Shown here: piece by piece, positions 4,714 to 6,278 of the stretch | Layout: each line of letters starts with the position of its first letter | Position numbering within the stretch: the stretch's first letter is position 1 | DNA from: Deltaproteobacteria bacterium | GTDB lineage: Bacteria; Desulfobacterota; Desulfovibrionia; Desulfovibrionales; Desulfovibrionaceae | Assembly: GCA_031280335.1 (NCBI GenBank) | Contig: JAITGZ010000223.1 | Location: 1 to 6,278 of the forward strand | DNA length: 6,278 bases | Direction: 5' to 3' | Translations under genes and position numbers: made by a program | Notes under the pieces: model-generated | What the model was told of the DNA's origin: nothing | What the model saw: only the letters and a program-made list of their open reading frames with translations | Database searches by the model: none

Positions 4714-6278
4714 ATGAAAGAATTGTATCCTGACCCGCGCCAAGGGGGACTGGACTGTCCAGACTTGCAGCGGCGGGACTTTGTCAAATGGGGTCTGGCT
4801 CTGGGCGGGGGCTGTCTGCTTTCCGCCGGGGGGCTGCCTTTGGGGCTGCGCGCCCTGGCGGCGGATGCGCCGCTTGCTTACGGTACCGGGGAGCGGATGT
4901 TTTTTTCCGGTTGTACGGTGAACTGCGGCACCCAGTGCGCTTTGCGCGTCTTTGTGAAAGACGGGCGGATCAGCAGGGTGGAGAGTGATGACGCGGAGGA
5001 CGGCCCTGGGGGCCGGGCCATGCGCGCCTGTTCGCGCGGCCGGTCCATGCGTCAGCTCACCTATTCGCCGGACCGCATTAAAACCCCCATGCGGCGCGTG
5101 CCGGGCAGCAAGCGCGGCGAAGGCCGTTTTGAGGCCATAAGCTGGGAAGAGGCCATTCAGACCATTGCCAAAGAGTGGGTGCGTGTTTTGGATAAATACG
5201 GACCGGAGGCGGTTTACCGCAAATACGGCTCCGGTACCACTTCCAGCGCCATGTGCCGTAGGGATGAGTGGGTGCGCCTGGCCAATCTCATGGGCGGCAG
5301 TCTTAATGAATACGGCACTTACAGCACGGCGCAGATTCGCAACAGCATGCCTTACATGTACGGGGCGCAGGAGGGCAACACTGTCAATGACATGGTCAAT
5401 TCCAAGCTCATTGTCATGTTCGGCTGCAATATCCTTGAAACCCGGCAGGGCGGCGGCGGCCTTTCTTACGAGCTGCTGGAGGCATGGCGTGAGGGCAAGG
5501 CCCGCGTGATCATGGTGGATCCTCGTTATTCCGATTCCATGGCCAAGCTGGGCGACGAGTGGGTGCCCATACGTCCCGGATCGGACGCGGCCCTGGCTGC
5601 GGGCATAGCTTATGTGCTCATTGCTGAAAAACTGGCGGATCAGGCCTTTTTGGATAAATACTGCGTGGGCTTTGATGAGGAACACATGCCCGAAGGCGTC
5701 CCGCCGGGCAATAGTTACAAGTCCTATATACTGGGGCAGGGGCCGGACGGCCTGCCCAAGACCCCGGAATGGGCTGCGGCCGTTACCGGTTATCCGGCGG
5801 ATAAAATCGTCCGTCTGGCCCGTGAAATAGGCCAGGCCAAACCAGCCTGCATCTTCCAGGGCTGGGGGCCGCAGCGCCATTTTAACGGCGAGACCAGCAC
5901 CCTGGCCATCTCCGCCCTGGCCGCGCTCACCGGCAATGTGGGTGTTGCCGGCGGCGGTCCTGGCGGGTCGGAAAGTATGAGCGCTATTCCCTTTAATTAC
6001 TTACCCACAGGCACCAACCCGGTGAAGACTACCATTTCTTTCTTCACCTGGGTCAATGCCGTGCAGGACTACACCCAGGTAACCGCGCGCAAGCTGGGTC
6101 TGCGCGGCAAAGACAAGCTGGACTGCGGCATCAAGTTCATGTGGAACAGTTCCGGCAACTCGCTCATCAACCAGCACTCGGACATCAACGCCACCAAAAA
6201 GATACTGCAGGATGAAAGCGCCTGTGAGTTCATCGTGGTGGTGGAAACGCGCCTGACCTCTTCGGCCATGTTCGCCGA
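4714..6278 (+). CDS. dmsA: DmsA-type dimethyl sulfoxide/N-oxide reductase catalytic subunit (3'-truncated by window)
   Basis: This is the molybdopterin-guanine-dinucleotide catalytic subunit of an anaerobic S-/N-oxide reductase, exported by the Tat system. The ATG at 4714 follows a near-perfect ribosome site (TAAGGAGG, 4701-4708). A twin-arginine signal is present (QRRDFVK, residues 19-25), then a hydrophobic stretch and a likely cleavage near A49 (ALA). The FS0 [4Fe-4S] ligands are C67, C71, C75 and C106 (C-x3-C-x3-C, then RACSRGRS), as in DmsA and unlike the C-x2-C of formate dehydrogenases. S204 in YGTYSTAQ aligns with the serine Mo ligand of E. coli DmsA, so it is not a Cys or Sec enzyme. 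Further matches to DmsA/YnfE include DEWVPIRPGSDAAL, DQAFLDKYCVG, FQGWGPQRHFNGE and LINQHSDIN. About 521 of the usual 800 residues are visible and open to the window end. DmsB and DmsC partners would be expected downstream but are not seen. The actual oxide substrate is uncertain. Confidence 0.93.
   Translation, partial: MKELYPDPRQGGLDCPDLQRRDFVKWGLALGGGCLLSAGGLPLGLRALAADAPLAYGTGERMFFSGCTVNCGTQCALRVFVKDGRISRVESDDAEDGPGGRAMRACSRGRSMRQLTYSPDRIKTPMRRVPGSKRGEGRFEAISWEEAIQTIAKEWVRVLDKYGPEAVYRKYGSGTTSSAMCRRDEWVRLANLMGGSLNEYGTYSTAQIRNSMPYMYGAQEGNTVNDMVNSKLIVMFGCNILETRQGGGGLSYELLEAWREGKARVIMVDPRYSDSMAKLGDEWVPIRPGSDAALAAGIAYVLIAEKLADQAFLDKYCVGFDEEHMPEGVPPGNSYKSYILGQGPDGLPKTPEWAAAVTGYPADKIVRLAREIGQAKPACIFQGWGPQRHFNGETSTLAISALAALTGNVGVAGGGPGGSESMSAIPFNYLPTGTNPVKTTISFFTWVNAVQDYTQVTARKLGLRGKDKLDCGIKFMWNSSGNSLINQHSDINATKKILQDESACEFIVVVETRLTSSAMFA

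Noticed and set aside
4693..5880. Long - strand open frame (395 codons) opposite dmsA
   Set aside because: It lies fully antisense to a protein with strong DmsA similarity. Its translation is low-complexity and matches no family I know. It is a codon-bias shadow.

Overview
The window reads as a chromosomal segment of a Gram-negative anaerobe. The best guess is a Desulfovibrio-like delta-proteobacterium, from the general feel of the genes (a Cache-type chemoreceptor next to a Tat-exported molybdoenzyme, mixed GC content). No sequence marker here fixes the taxon, so this is inference.

Layout. Bases 1-879 hold the C-terminal two thirds of seryl-tRNA synthetase (serS, + strand, N-terminus outside the window). 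A short promoter-like gap leads to a complete tRNA-Lys(UUU) with encoded CCA (950-1025) and a Rho-independent-type hairpin (1041-1075). A clear extended -10 promoter then drives a complete 675-residue methyl-accepting chemotaxis protein (1165-3192, + strand). Bases 3193-3538 are non-coding as far as can be seen and contain a long, nearly perfect stem-loop (3358-3410), placed to terminate transcription from both sides. A two-gene toxin-antitoxin operon on the - strand follows: a Phd/YefM-type antitoxin (3958-4200) overlapping a VapC-like PIN-domain toxin (3539-3961) by 4 bases. The antitoxin promoter region carries a 16-base palindrome and other dyads.

Between the toxin-antitoxin operon and the next gene (4201-4713) there is no intact gene. 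On the - strand, 4277-4456 encodes what looks like the decayed C-terminus of a nucleotide-sugar dehydrogenase, with one internal stop and one probable frameshift in a 7-base homopolymer. The rest is AT-rich and holds a GTGCAA/TTGCAC dyad and a GTTAAGA direct repeat with an 11-base period just before the last gene. The window ends inside a DmsA-type molybdopterin oxidoreductase (from 4714, + strand), with a Tat signal, an FS0 iron-sulfur cysteine motif and the serine position expected for the Mo ligand; about 521 residues are visible.

Functionally the window joins translation (serS, tRNA-Lys), taxis (chemoreceptor) and anaerobic respiration on S- or N-oxides (dmsA). A small accessory patch (toxin-antitoxin plus pseudogene relic) lies between the chemoreceptor and dmsA. 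Nothing amounts to a clearly new system. The items most worth checking are the pseudogene relic, the hairpin inside the toxin gene and the unexplained dyads and repeats upstream of the antitoxin and of dmsA.
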